This document shows positions 8,397 through 17,862 of a DNA stretch of 64,000 nucleotides, piece after piece. The notes beneath the pieces are model-generated. The model saw only the letters and a list, made by a program, of their open reading frames with translations. It had not been told where the DNA came from and made no database searches. Position numbers and translations under genes: made by a program. Within the stretch, counting starts at the first letter, position 1. Every line of letters begins with the position of its first letter. The stretch comes from Bacteroidales bacterium UBA5342 (lineage in GTDB: Bacteria > Bacteroidota > Bacteroidia > Bacteroidales > UBA5342), in contig DHQI01000086.1 in assembly GCA_002408065.1 (NCBI GenBank), positions 34,910 to 98,909 of the forward strand, in the 5' to 3' direction.

Positions 8397-8873
8397 ATGG
8401 CAATAAGTGAAGCAAATAAAGCACAGCTAGTTCAAACAGGTATTAAGGTAGGTGTTCCGGTTGTATTAGGTACAGGGATCTTCTTTATTATTCGTAGCAT
8501 GTTGAAAGGTGATGGTAATGATGATGGAACAAAACATTCACAAGCGCCTAGTATTGCCGATATGACCATTGATTCAAGCAACCTGACTATAACAGTAAAT
8601 GATGCGGTATTGATAGCGCAAACATTCTACAATAACATGCAAGGTTTTGGTACTGTTGACGAAGAAGGCATGATCAGAACCATAAACAATCTTCAAACTA
8701 AAGATGACATGCTGTTGCTGATTAAAAGTTTTGGTTTGCGAAGATATTCCGGGGTTGGGAAATCCATTGTAGGAAAAAAAGTCAATCTTATTTACTGGTT
8801 AAAAGAAGAGTTTAACGATAGAGAAGAAGAAAAAATACGACCCGTATTCCAGAAGTTTGGGATACCATTTTAG
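8397..8873 (+). CDS. Single-pass membrane protein, 158 aa
   Basis: I use ATG 8397, directly after the stop of the 57-residue gene, rather than TTG 8388. A short N-terminal helix is followed by one transmembrane segment (about residues 17-36, VGVPVVLGTGIFFIIRSML), a Gly/Asp-rich linker and a helical soluble domain of about 100 residues ending RPVFQKFGIPF. The family is not recognised. It stands at the head of the lysis/fibre block, so a virion-membrane or lysis-accessory role is possible. Confidence 0.55.
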   Translation: MAISEANKAQLVQTGIKVGVPVVLGTGIFFIIRSMLKGDGNDDGTKHSQAPSIADMTIDSSNLTITVNDAVLIAQTFYNNMQGFGTVDEEGMIRTINNLQTKDDMLLLIKSFGLRRYSGVGKSIVGKKVNLIYWLKEEFNDREEEKIRPVFQKFGIPF

Positions 8874-8902
8874 AATTGTGATTTGTTGATTATTATTTAT
8901 TT

Positions 8903-9454
8903 GTGGAACGTGGAACAAAATACCTTATAGGTGGGGGGATGATAGCCCTTACTACTATATCTGCTTTTTTATTCCATCGTAGGAAGCCAAAAGCCAATAA
9001 AGGAGGGGATGGGTTACCTCCGGCTTTTGGTCACTACAAAGCTTGGGGATACACAAAACAGCATCCCCGGGGTATACGTAACAATAATCCGGGCAATTTA
9101 GTCAAGACATCAATACCGTGGCAAGGCAAAGCTCAAACCAATACGGATGGCAAGTTTGAGCAATTTGTGTCACCAGAGTATGGGGTGAGAGCTTTAATCA
9201 AGGATTTGATCTCCGATTTTAAGAAAGGCAAAAACACGGTGTCTGATCTTATCAAAGAATTTGCACCTTGGTACGAAAATCACACACACGCCTACATTCG
9301 CTCTGTATGCGACTTTGTGGGAGTTGATAAGGATGTAAAACTGAGTCTAACCAAGAACACCTTACAGCGGCTAGTAATGGCCATAGACAAGGTAGAAAAT
9401 GGAGGACATTATATCACACCAGAACTTTTTGAGAAAGCTTATTCAATGATTTAA
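8903..9454 (+). CDS. Muramidase-like virion or lysis protein (RGIRNNNPGN family), 183 aa
   Basis: Start GTG 8903. One N-terminal hydrophobic segment (about residues 8-25) anchors or exports the protein. The domain begins at about 52 with RGIRNNNPGNL, then W.G and a FEQFVSPEYGVRAL segment, the signature of proteins often annotated as phage structural protein P5 and thought to be lysozyme-like peptidoglycan-degrading enzymes. The following helices (APWYENHTHAYIRSV) also match that family. It lies 4 bp before the holin gene, forming a lysis pair. It could act at entry (virion-bound) or at release; the membrane anchor fits either. Confidence 0.75.
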   Translation: MERGTKYLIGGGMIALTTISAFLFHRRKPKANKGGDGLPPAFGHYKAWGYTKQHPRGIRNNNPGNLVKTSIPWQGKAQTNTDGKFEQFVSPEYGVRALIKDLISDFKKGKNTVSDLIKEFAPWYENHTHAYIRSVCDFVGVDKDVKLSLTKNTLQRLVMAIDKVENGGHYITPELFEKAYSMI

Positions 9455-9458
9455 TATT

Positions 9459-10007
9459 ATGAAAAAGGACAAGAAAAAATTTAATGAAACCGGGTTTGGT
9501 CAGTTTTGCAAAATGGTCGTTTCCAATGTGCCTGACATAGCCGGGGACGTAATGGACATAGCTACATCTGGAAACCCGGTAGGTACGACTATCGGCAAGG
9601 TAGCTGAATTACTAAAAGGCAAAGCAGAACAGGATGAGAAAGCTAAGGCTGCACTGGTAGAGCTTGAAGCCAAGCGGAAAGATTGGGAGCTTGAAGTGTA
9701 CAAAGCAGAGTCAAACGACCGTGCCCGGGCTACTGAAAGCTATATGGCTAAGGGGGCAATGGCTGATGAAATAGCGCGAAGCATCATCAAACGTAATCTT
9801 GTGTATATTGCTGTTTTATTGTGTTTTAATATATTGTTCAACTTCATAAGTACAATGCTGATTGAAGACAAGACCATTGCGGTAAGTATCGGATCAACGA
9901 TTGCTACTGCTATTGGTACTGTGGTTGGTTCCCTGCTACAAGAGCGTAACCAAGTCGTTGGTTTCTTCTTTGGTAGTAGCCTTAAGAGTAAAGAGTTTAA
10001 AGTTTAA
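9459..10007 (+). CDS. 3-TM holin-like protein, 182 aa
   Basis: An amphipathic N-terminal part is followed by a charged helical segment rich in Lys, Glu and Ala (about residues 55-100). The C-terminal half has two clear hydrophobic segments (LVYIAVLLCFNILFNFI and SIGSTIATAIGTVVGSLL) with a possible third at the N-side. This layout matches the 3-TM holin family of gene-transfer-agent and phage lysis cassettes. The position directly after the muramidase supports the call. Inference: it permeabilises the inner membrane at release. Confidence 0.65.
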   Translation: MKKDKKKFNETGFGQFCKMVVSNVPDIAGDVMDIATSGNPVGTTIGKVAELLKGKAEQDEKAKAALVELEAKRKDWELEVYKAESNDRARATESYMAKGAMADEIARSIIKRNLVYIAVLLCFNILFNFISTMLIEDKTIAVSIGSTIATAIGTVVGSLLQERNQVVGFFFGSSLKSKEFKV

Positions 10008-10025
10008 CGTTTTTTTATATATAGT

Positions 10026-10940
10026 ATGAGACAGATAAAAAGATTTACAGGTAACAATGTGCCTGACTTGAAATTAGGTGAGTGGGCTACTGATGAAACA
10101 TTTGCTTTTTTGGGCACTGGTAACGGAGATTATCAAATATTTCAAGGGGTATTAGACCTTTTTAAAGAGCAAACAATTGCAGGGTTTAAATTAAAGGATG
10201 GTCAGGTGTTTATTCCGGCAGGTACACCCTTTTCACGAATACAGGAGCTGTTACATAGTTTACCTAAAGTGACACAACGAACAGAATATAACCATTTTCA
10301 CTTGTCGTTTGTTTTTGAAGATGGTGGTACTTATGTAAACGATATGAATGGTTGGTTACAAATAGCCAATTTTTCCTATATGATGATTTGGTCTCCCGTA
10401 AGTCCGGGCTGGTCTCTTCCACAAGGTGTGACAATGAGTGAATGGGTTGCAGCAGGAGGGGCTTCTGGAATAATGACTCGTAATGCAACAATAGAAACTA
10501 CTCATGCTATTGAGGTTTATGGAACATACATCCGCTTTAGTGGGATGCGTTTTAACTACAATGTTGGTGGAAATGATGATGTAGCGATATTGGGCGACAA
10601 TGCTCTATTGCAAATAGAAAAAAGCTCATTCCAAGCCAATGGAGGGGATGGCGCCTTGGCTGTCTGTGCTTCAAGGGCTGTAGTTCAAGATAGTTATTTT
10701 GAGTCACAAGCTGCCAATACTGGAGCGATTGCTAATAGTGTACAAGATAGTTCTGTTCTGTCTGTTATTAACTGTGGGGCTAATCCGTTAAAAAATCCGC
10801 GTAAAATTGCCGCTAATTTAAAAGGATCTATTGTGAATGTTAATGATATTACAAAATTGCATTTGCTTGAATCGAGTGTTGGTGGTAACGGTGGTATCGA
10901 AGTGTTAGGACAGCTCTATGGTGGTACTCAAATGATTTAA
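10026..10940 (+). CDS. Fibre or spike-like protein with beta-helix C-terminus, 304 aa
   Basis: A short N-terminal segment (RQIKRFTGNNVPDLKLGEW) looks like an attachment region. A middle domain follows, and from about residue 145 evenly spaced strands with Asn/Gly turns resemble a short right-handed beta helix. Such C-terminal helices are usual in phage receptor-binding or tail-spike proteins. There is no signal peptide. It lies between the holin and a small protein (10961) that may be its partner. Receptor-binding protein is a reasonable inference, but no catalytic motif or close family was recognised. Confidence 0.5.
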   Translation: MRQIKRFTGNNVPDLKLGEWATDETFAFLGTGNGDYQIFQGVLDLFKEQTIAGFKLKDGQVFIPAGTPFSRIQELLHSLPKVTQRTEYNHFHLSFVFEDGGTYVNDMNGWLQIANFSYMMIWSPVSPGWSLPQGVTMSEWVAAGGASGIMTRNATIETTHAIEVYGTYIRFSGMRFNYNVGGNDDVAILGDNALLQIEKSSFQANGGDGALAVCASRAVVQDSYFESQAANTGAIANSVQDSSVLSVINCGANPLKNPRKIAANLKGSIVNVNDITKLHLLESSVGGNGGIEVLGQLYGGTQMI

Positions 10941-10960
10941 TAACATTAATAATTAAAGCT

Positions 10961-11383
10961 ATGTATTATTTAGAAAGAAACAATAAAATATATGAGAACC
11001 TGCCTTCTGGTTATGAAAAACTATTACCAGAAGTACAAAGAGAGAGAGGCTTATATCCTCTAGTGGACAATGGTGCTGAAGAAGAGTTGTCAATTAAGGC
11101 TACGATTGAAGTTATGGGAAACAAAGCCGTTCAGGTTTATATTTCAGAAGAGCAGTTTTTGTCCTTAAAAAGTAATAGATTAAAAGTTCTTGGTAAGGTG
11201 TATGAATCAAAAGTAGATTCTGTTGTTCGCAAATCAACCCAAGATTTAGTCTTTGGTGATATAGAGGTCATTCCTGCCGATGTAATTGTTCAAAGAGATG
11301 CTTTGAAGGCTGAGTATCACCAAAAGTACGATACTATAAAAGCCGCTAATGATGTTCCGGCGCTTAATGCTATAACATTCTAA
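10961..11383 (+). CDS. Hypothetical protein downstream of fibre gene, 140 aa
   Basis: I do not recognise this protein. It has a polar N-terminus, a beta-like middle (IKATIEVMGNKAVQVYISEEQF) and a helical end with Lys/Asp/Ala. No membrane segment or signal is visible. A gene directly after a fibre gene often encodes a fibre assembly or small tip protein; that is context only. It lies 20 bp after the fibre gene and 4 bp before the next gene. Confidence 0.5.
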   Translation: MYYLERNNKIYENLPSGYEKLLPEVQRERGLYPLVDNGAEEELSIKATIEVMGNKAVQVYISEEQFLSLKSNRLKVLGKVYESKVDSVVRKSTQDLVFGDIEVIPADVIVQRDALKAEYHQKYDTIKAANDVPALNAITF

Positions 11384-11387
11384 GCTT

Positions 11388-11693
11388 ATGGCTCTACAGG
11401 TAGAAAAAAAGTTCACAGTAGGTAATGCTATTACGGTGGCAGTGCTTATTGTGAGCTTGCTATATTATGTCTTTGGTGTCGAAGCTAAAGTAAAGGACAA
11501 TGCAGATGGTCTTTGTCAGCTTGAAGAGAAAGTAAAGACACTGGAACAGCATGATAGTAGCGATAAGGAAACTATTCAGGCGCTTACTACAACTCTAAAT
11601 AAGATCAGTCGTAATCAGAAGAGTTTACTTATTTTAAATTCAAAGATAGCAGACAAAATGCACATTGAATATGTGATTGATTTCGAGGAATAG
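11388..11693 (+). CDS. Single TM plus coiled-coil protein, 101 aa
   Basis: One hydrophobic segment (about residues 13-28, ITVAVLIVSLLYYVFGV) is followed by a coiled coil (about 35-85: LEEKVKTLEQ, ALTTTLNKISRN) and a short acidic end. The layout resembles small spanin-like or membrane-anchored phage lysis accessory proteins. It is the last gene of the lysis/fibre block and is followed by a terminator. No family assignment. Confidence 0.5.
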   Translation: MALQVEKKFTVGNAITVAVLIVSLLYYVFGVEAKVKDNADGLCQLEEKVKTLEQHDSSDKETIQALTTTLNKISRNQKSLLILNSKIADKMHIEYVIDFEE

Positions 11694-11710
11694 ATAATTT
11701 AATAAATAAT

Positions 11711-11748
11711 AAGCACTCTATGTCACCCGTGGCTCTGGGTGCTTTTTT
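11711..11748 (+). terminator. Terminator before the methyltransferase gene
   Basis: AAGCAC (11711-11716) pairs with GTGCTT (11739-11744), with a competing inner stem CACCC/GGGTG, followed by seven T residues. It ends 9 bp before the methyltransferase ATG, so it separates the lysis/fibre block from the replication block. Confidence 0.7.
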
Positions 11749-11756
11749 TATACCCT

Positions 11757-13385
11757 ATGGATAAAAAAGGATTTATAGAAGAGCTAAAAGAGCAGTTCTT
11801 ATCAGGAAAGAAAAAGCATACTAAAACCACTATTGAGAAACTTGCTAAGGGCTTTGGTATCAATAATAAAAATCTGGTAAAAGAGCTTACAGAGTTGGTG
11901 CTAGTGTTGAATGCAAGAGCTATTGCACACAATGCAGCACTTCGTACTTATGACAAGTATCAGGCCATTGTTTCAGCCTATAAGTCCCAAGTAAATATAT
12001 CAATGCGTACCAGTATGAGTGTGCTTTATCAACAATACAGTACGCCTTCACCCATCTCGTTTTTAGCTTCATCTTATGTGCTCTCTGATGATGTCACCGG
12101 GTTGTATTTTGAGCCTTCGGCTGGTAATGGTTTGTTGACCATTGCTCTACCTTATGCACGTACTATTGTCAATGAGATTGATACTGTACGTAATGACAAC
12201 CTAAAGTATCAACCTTATCTCAAAGTGATGAAAAAGGATGCTTCAGAGCCTTTTTCAGATTTTCGTAGGCGGTTTGCCGGAGTTGTTACCAATCCACCCT
12301 TTGGCAAGCTTCTAAATCCCGTCACATACAATGATTTTACGTTTAAGGTTCTGGATCATGCCATGTGTATTAATGCCCTTAATTGCATGGCAGATAATGG
12401 CAAGGCCGCTATGATAGTTGGAGGACACACCCGGTACGATAAAAGCGGACGTCCTCAGTCCGGTAAGAACCGTATCTTTCTGAACTACCTGTACCATCAT
12501 TACAATGTGGAAGATGTCATTTCTATTGATGGTAAGGAGCTCTATTCCCGTCAGGGAACAGCCGTTGATGTGCGCCTAATCCTTATCAATGGCCGTAAAA
12601 GCAAACCTGAAGGCTTTGCGCCAGTGGTTAATGATGAGTTGGCCGAAGTGGTGACGGACTTTGATCGTCTCTGGGATCGTGTAGGACTCTCTGATGTGAG
12701 TCCAGAACAGGCTCATTTGAAACTAAGAGCTCGCGCAATTATCCTCAAAAAGAAACGGGCTAGAACTAAAGCTAAAGCAGACAAAGGGGATCGCCCTACC
12801 ACTCTTTCATATCGTTTATTAAACGAAACACAAAAGCATAAGGTTGACTTGACCTACAACAGTACTCTGAAAAAAATTGGAAGTAAAAGACAGCATCCAA
12901 GCTTTAAAGCTGCTTACGAATGGATAGATGAAAAACTATTAAGCATAAAGAGCGAAGAAGATCGTGCGTTAATAGCTTTGGTTGTAGAGAAGTTAAAGGC
13001 CGAAGAAGCTAGAAGAAAACAAGCCAACAAAGCTAAACGGGAAGAAAAGAAAGCTTTGATTGAAAGAAATGGTATTTACAAGCCTAAATATGTCAAATTG
13101 TCGAATGCTTTCTATTATGACCTTGCAAACAATATCAAAAGAGTAATTGAGGACCAGTTTGACATTGAAAAGCTTAAGATTGGCTTAAAAGAAAAGAAGG
13201 TAAGCACCTTGTGGCTGATTTACAGAGTAGCCACATCTTTCCACCCCCAAGCTGAAACAACACACCAAGAACAAAAGGAGAAAGAGAAATGGATGGACAG
13301 GTATCGAAAGGAAGATGTACCAGATGATTCAATAACAAGTGCCCTAGATTATATTGTAAAAGAAGCTTTAAAAAACTACAAATAA
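11757..13385 (+). CDS. Adenine-specific DNA methyltransferase, 543 aa
   Basis: The SAM-binding motif FEPSAGNGLL (about residue 118) and the catalytic NPPF (about 179-182) identify an N6-adenine methyltransferase domain of the kind normally fused to, or encoded beside, strawberry-notch helicases in phages and plasmids. The C-terminal half is Lys-rich and helical. It contains LKLRARAIILKKKRAR (about 320-336), nearly identical to the C-terminal end of the next protein. ATG 11757 is preferred to the GTG at 11739, which lies in the terminator stem. The helicase gene starts 7 bp after its stop. Likely roles are modification of element DNA or a replication-linked function. Confidence 0.8.
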   Translation: MDKKGFIEELKEQFLSGKKKHTKTTIEKLAKGFGINNKNLVKELTELVLVLNARAIAHNAALRTYDKYQAIVSAYKSQVNISMRTSMSVLYQQYSTPSPISFLASSYVLSDDVTGLYFEPSAGNGLLTIALPYARTIVNEIDTVRNDNLKYQPYLKVMKKDASEPFSDFRRRFAGVVTNPPFGKLLNPVTYNDFTFKVLDHAMCINALNCMADNGKAAMIVGGHTRYDKSGRPQSGKNRIFLNYLYHHYNVEDVISIDGKELYSRQGTAVDVRLILINGRKSKPEGFAPVVNDELAEVVTDFDRLWDRVGLSDVSPEQAHLKLRARAIILKKKRARTKAKADKGDRPTTLSYRLLNETQKHKVDLTYNSTLKKIGSKRQHPSFKAAYEWIDEKLLSIKSEEDRALIALVVEKLKAEEARRKQANKAKREEKKALIERNGIYKPKYVKLSNAFYYDLANNIKRVIEDQFDIEKLKIGLKEKKVSTLWLIYRVATSFHPQAETTHQEQKEKEKWMDRYRKEDVPDDSITSALDYIVKEALKNYK

Positions 13386-13392
13386 ATATATT

Positions 13393-16300
13393 ATGAATAT
13401 TAAGATGCAAATAAAAAACAAGGTGATGACACTTACTTTTCCTCGTAAACCCAAGGAAAATATTGTGAACAGAATGCGTGAGTTAAGGTTTACAACTAAA
13501 GACAATAAAGCTTTTCATCGTGCAGAGTTCTTGACGCAAAATGAATATGAATACATTGTGGCTTTGTTGTCAACAAATGGCTTAGGGATGCCTTATATCC
13601 CGGCAGCGGACAAAGGTTTTATCCTTGATACTCATGTGCCGGATTCAATGGGGCAGGAAATGCACCTTGCGGCCAGAAAGATAAAAAAGGCTGTAGGTGG
13701 ATCATTTATTGACTATTTATGTGATAAGCTTAAATACACAGAATCTGATTTGCTTGATTCCTTAGCTTGTGAGCAGATAGATGCTGTAAGTATGGCCATA
13801 TACAATATAGAGCGTAATAATGGAATTATCATTGGAGATCAAACCGGAATAGGTAAAGGGAGAACGGCAGCGGCTGTAATACGTTATGGTATAGTTCAAG
13901 GCAAAAAGCCTATCTTTTTATCCGAAAAACCCAACCTTTTTTCTGATCTTTATCGTGATATGGTGGACATAAAGAGCGACCACTATAAACCATTCATTGT
14001 TAATGCCCGGGCAGATAAAACCCACATAAAAACAAAGAATGGAGATATTGTGTACAAAGCTCCAACAAAAGCAGAACAGTTGAATGTAATCAGCTCAATG
14101 GAAATGCCTGATGAGTACGATTATGTATGTACTACTTATGATCAGTTTAAGCTTAAAAGTGCTGTTGAAAAGAGAGCATTTTTGGGAGCAATGGCAAAAG
14201 ACAATGTGTTAGTACTGGATGAAGCACACAACGGTGCAGGAACCTCACAAATTGGAGAGTACTTACAATCAGTTGTAAGAGAAAGTCAAGGCGTTTGTTA
14301 TCTGTCAGCCACATTTGCCAAAAGAGCTGATAATATGCCGTTTTTCGCCCTGAAAACGTCTATTAAAGAGGCTAACTTATCATCCGAAGGCTTGACCAAT
14401 GCTATTGTCAATGGTGGTGTGCCCTTGCAAGAGGTCTTGTCTGCACAGCTTGTTGCAGAAGGGCAAATGCTAAGGCGTGAACGTCCTTTTGATGGAATAG
14501 AAGTTAATTACAAAGAATTGAAAGAAAAGGCGGCAGATCACAAAAAGAAAGCCGATACTATTACGGATATTGTGCGTGATATTATTGACTTTCAGGAAAA
14601 CCATATTGATCCGGTCATTAAATCGCTCGACAAACAAGCCGCTAAAGAGGGAAAAGAGATTGTAGGCCGTAACGGAACTAGCAAGGCCGGTGTGGCCAAT
14701 AGTCCGGCATTCTCAAAAATCTTCAATATGTTTAAGCAAATACTATTTAGCATTACTGCTGATGATGTTGCTGATCACGTTATTAATCTTCACAACTCAG
14801 GAAAAAAACCGTTGATAGCTTTTGGCTCAACTATGGGGAGCTTTGTAGCAGAACTCGGTGAGCTTGGGGATATTGTAAATGCTGATTTCTCTAGCGTGAT
14901 AATGAAGGCATTGAAAGGCACAATGCGCTATACGGTAAAGGGGATCAATGGAAAACCCGTCAAGAAAGAATTTCACATCAATGAGTTTAGCCCTGAAACG
15001 CAAAGTGTTTACTATAAAATAGCCCGGAAGATTGAAAGTATTTCAACCGGAATGTATATCAGTCCTATAGATGTGGTAAAAATGCGCTTGCGTGATGCAG
15101 GGATCTCAGTAGCAGAGGTGACAGGTAGAAGCGTTGCTGTAGAGTATGGTGATTGGGATGAATGTACAACAAAAGATGAGCTAATGCCTTTAACCCTTGC
15201 TGATATTTCAAGTACCGTGAAAAAGGTAATGCCTTTCTTTCAGCAACAAGTATTAGTAGGAAGTATTGAGCATTATGATACACTTGAAAGATTGGAGCGT
15301 GAAATTAAAGCCGTTCCTAGGTTAGGAAAAGGCGATGGTATTAAAGAATATGAAAAAGCAAGCCAGACTCAAGGCGGAATTACCTATACTGACTTTGTAA
15401 AACCAAAGCTTCATTATTTTTATGGGGCTTCTGATTGGTACATTACAGAGTGGGATGGCAAAGATTCTTTCTTTGGTTTTGTGGTGCTTAATGGTGATAT
15501 GATTGATGCTGAATGGGGGTATATCTCACTTAGCGAGATTGTAGGTTTGGAAATGGTAGAGCTCGACTTTCATTTTGATACAGATAAACCGTTGGCTTAT
15601 CATTTGAAAAAGCATAACAGATCATTGGGTAAGGTAGCTACAAAGAAAAAGACAAAGGTAACAACGGCTCAGATTATCAGACGTAAACGTGAGAATGTAG
15701 CTGATGTTTACAATCGTTTCAACAATAATGAGATTGATGTGCTGATGATAAACCAGTCCGGTAGTACCGGAGCTTCGGCACAAGCTATTACTACCGATGA
15801 TGTGACCATTGATAAGGTAAAACAGCGTGTAATGGTAATTTGGGAGGCCGAACTTGACATCTCTACAGAAATACAGAAGCGTGGTCGTGTCAATAGAACC
15901 GGACAGGTGATGTTGCCAATTTATGATTACATTATTTCTTCTATCCCGGCACAGAAAAGGCTTTTGATGATGCTTAAAAAGAAACTTAAAAGCCTTGATG
16001 CCAATACAACTTCAAATCAAGATAACAGTGGTAGCCAGTTGGAAAGTGAGGACTTTCTTAATAAGTACGGTGATAAAGTGGTTTATGAGTACTTGTATGA
16101 AAAACCTCATTTAGCCGAAACGCTGGGTGATCCTCTGAACTTCTTTAATGACAAAGAACATATCATTGATGGTGCAGCCTCAAAAGTTTCCGGGCGTGTG
16201 GCCATTCTGCCTATTGATGAGCAGGAACGCTTCTATAATGAAGTGATGGAGCGTTATGATGTTTATATTGATCTGGTAAAACAGTCCGGTGAATATGATT

Positions 16301-17745
16301 TGGAGGTGGAAACATTGGACCTTAAATCAAAAACACTTGAAAAGTATGTAGTAATTGCAGGTAAAGGTGGCAAATCGGCTTTTGGTTCTGATACTATGAT
16401 GGAAAAATGTGAATGTAATATCCTTAAAAAACCATTAAATAAGACAGAGCTTGACAAAGAGTTATCCAAAAAGCAAAAGACTAAAGAGTACTGGTTAGAT
16501 AAGCTTGAAAAGCATAGTGAGAGCCGCTTAACCAAAGAGGTTGAAACTATTGAGGAACGTTTCGATAAGCGTTTGGCTGAGATCACTAAAACGAAAGCGT
16601 TTAAAAAAGCAAAGGATCAAGCTGAATACATCAAGGTTAAGCAATCAGAGATAGAATCTGATCGCAATGAGGCATTGAAAGAAGCAACACAACAGGCCAA
16701 CAATAAAAGGTCTGAGATGAAACGTATTCTAGGCTTCTTTGAAGTTGGAGAAAGTTATAAATTTCCATCCATAGGCAATAGTGCAGAAAAGGTTGCCAGT
16801 GTATTTTTAGGCTACTCTATCAACGAGAAAGCAAAGAACCCTTTTGCACCATCCGCTGTAAAGTTGCGTTTTGCGGTGGCTGATAGCCGTCGTTTAATGG
16901 TCTTGACTTGTTCCGGTGATGCCGTTACGGTTATTAATTCCGTGATGTCATATAGCTATAATATGTATGAAGACTATGTAAAAGATTGGGCTGAGCATAC
17001 CCAAAAGTATGCAAAGAATAGAGGTGTCCGGTACATAATGACCGGGAATTTATTGCAAGCCAGTTTTTATAAGGGAAAACTAGTAAGCTATACCACAGTG
17101 TCAGGTAAAGAGCAGAAAGGTATGTTAATGCCTGAATCTTGGTCGCCAATGAGTGATGACAGTAGTCGTATAGCGTCCCATATTGTAACGCCAATAGCCA
17201 ATGTGAGCCGTCACGTGATGAGTATTGTTGTTGGTAATACCATTAAGACCACTGATGATATTGTGATTGCACGCGTATCTCTTGAAGAGTTTAGCGTCAC
17301 GATGCCAAAGAAAAAAACTTTCATTCCATTGTACACCGATGCTGATGTCATCAAACTTACAACCAATAAAAAGGATGGTTTTGAGATGGTGTCTGGTATG
17401 ATGAGAGCTAATGTTTCTGAAAAAAAGATGCCAAAGTTTATCAAGCTGATGGGGGAGCGTTATAGTGTATCTGTAGAAGTTCCAAGGGCTGTTTATGATG
17501 AAATATTCAGTGGCAAAAAAACGAACAATAACGAACTGGATAAGATCACCAAGCAAGCAATGGAAATGTTTGATGAAGACAAGGCTAAGTTTTCAGATCG
17601 TTTGAAAGCTCAAAAGAAAAAGCGAAAACTAAAGCTAGAGGCAGATGCCAGAGCGGCTAGTGTAGATGATCAAGATGCAGAAACGCTTAAACTTAGAGCA
17701 AGAGCCATTATCCTAAAGAAAAAAAGAGCTAGGGCAAAGCGATAG
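13393..17745 (+). CDS. Strawberry-notch-type SF2 helicase, 1450 aa
   Basis: Visible SF2 motifs: Walker A GDQTGIGKGR (about residue 147), DEAH in VLDEAHNGAG (about 275), SAT in YLSATFAKR (about 305) and motif VI IQKRGRVNRTGQV (about 828). The GDQTGIGKGR form and the QKRGRVNRTGQ form are characteristic of the strawberry-notch (SBNO) family found in phages, plasmids and integrative elements. A coiled-coil linker (about 1020-1120) and a C-terminal domain follow. The last 19 residues (LKLRARAIILKKKRARAKR) repeat a motif inside the methyltransferase. The stop codon TAG lies within the first site of array B. Probably drives element DNA replication or remodelling. Confidence 0.85.
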   Translation: MNIKMQIKNKVMTLTFPRKPKENIVNRMRELRFTTKDNKAFHRAEFLTQNEYEYIVALLSTNGLGMPYIPAADKGFILDTHVPDSMGQEMHLAARKIKKAVGGSFIDYLCDKLKYTESDLLDSLACEQIDAVSMAIYNIERNNGIIIGDQTGIGKGRTAAAVIRYGIVQGKKPIFLSEKPNLFSDLYRDMVDIKSDHYKPFIVNARADKTHIKTKNGDIVYKAPTKAEQLNVISSMEMPDEYDYVCTTYDQFKLKSAVEKRAFLGAMAKDNVLVLDEAHNGAGTSQIGEYLQSVVRESQGVCYLSATFAKRADNMPFFALKTSIKEANLSSEGLTNAIVNGGVPLQEVLSAQLVAEGQMLRRERPFDGIEVNYKELKEKAADHKKKADTITDIVRDIIDFQENHIDPVIKSLDKQAAKEGKEIVGRNGTSKAGVANSPAFSKIFNMFKQILFSITADDVADHVINLHNSGKKPLIAFGSTMGSFVAELGELGDIVNADFSSVIMKALKGTMRYTVKGINGKPVKKEFHINEFSPETQSVYYKIARKIESISTGMYISPIDVVKMRLRDAGISVAEVTGRSVAVEYGDWDECTTKDELMPLTLADISSTVKKVMPFFQQQVLVGSIEHYDTLERLEREIKAVPRLGKGDGIKEYEKASQTQGGITYTDFVKPKLHYFYGASDWYITEWDGKDSFFGFVVLNGDMIDAEWGYISLSEIVGLEMVELDFHFDTDKPLAYHLKKHNRSLGKVATKKKTKVTTAQIIRRKRENVADVYNRFNNNEIDVLMINQSGSTGASAQAITTDDVTIDKVKQRVMVIWEAELDISTEIQKRGRVNRTGQVMLPIYDYIISSIPAQKRLLMMLKKKLKSLDANTTSNQDNSGSQLESEDFLNKYGDKVVYEYLYEKPHLAETLGDPLNFFNDKEHIIDGAASKVSGRVAILPIDEQERFYNEVMERYDVYIDLVKQSGEYDLEVETLDLKSKTLEKYVVIAGKGGKSAFGSDTMMEKCECNILKKPLNKTELDKELSKKQKTKEYWLDKLEKHSESRLTKEVETIEERFDKRLAEITKTKAFKKAKDQAEYIKVKQSEIESDRNEALKEATQQANNKRSEMKRILGFFEVGESYKFPSIGNSAEKVASVFLGYSINEKAKNPFAPSAVKLRFAVADSRRLMVLTCSGDAVTVINSVMSYSYNMYEDYVKDWAEHTQKYAKNRGVRYIMTGNLLQASFYKGKLVSYTTVSGKEQKGMLMPESWSPMSDDSSRIASHIVTPIANVSRHVMSIVVGNTIKTTDDIVIARVSLEEFSVTMPKKKTFIPLYTDADVIKLTTNKKDGFEMVSGMMRANVSEKKMPKFIKLMGERYSVSVEVPRAVYDEIFSGKKTNNNELDKITKQAMEMFDEDKAKFSDRLKAQKKKRKLKLEADARAASVDDQDAETLKLRARAIILKKKRARAKR

Positions 17746-17835
17746 CAAAAAGGACAAAAAATCCAGGCTGCAGCGCCTAAAAATGATAGCAAAACACAAA
17801 GCCGGCCACGAGTTCCGGAAACAAAAATGATAGCA
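17740..17835 (+). repeat. TGATAGCA array B (three sites, 44 bp apart)
   Basis: Sites at 17740-17747 (CGATAGCA, one change), 17784-17791 and 17828-17835 are exactly 44 bp apart. GGCTGCAGCGCC precedes and CACAAAGCCGGCCA follows the middle site, matching array A. The last site ends 27 bp before the ATG at 17863. The first site contains the helicase stop codon. Confidence 0.8.
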
Positions 17836-17862
17836 TAATAACTGATTTTAAAACATTGAGAT

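Noticed and set aside
5600..11300. A common origin of the proteins at 5400 and 10961 from their similar DIE(I/V)IPAD segments
   Set aside because: The similarity covers only about eight residues and the rest does not align.
13360..13395. A_AAA_AAC heptamer near the end of the methyltransferase gene as a second -1 frameshift site
   Set aside because: A -1 shift there runs into a stop within a few codons and does not reach the helicase frame. No hairpin follows. A-rich DNA gives such heptamers by chance.
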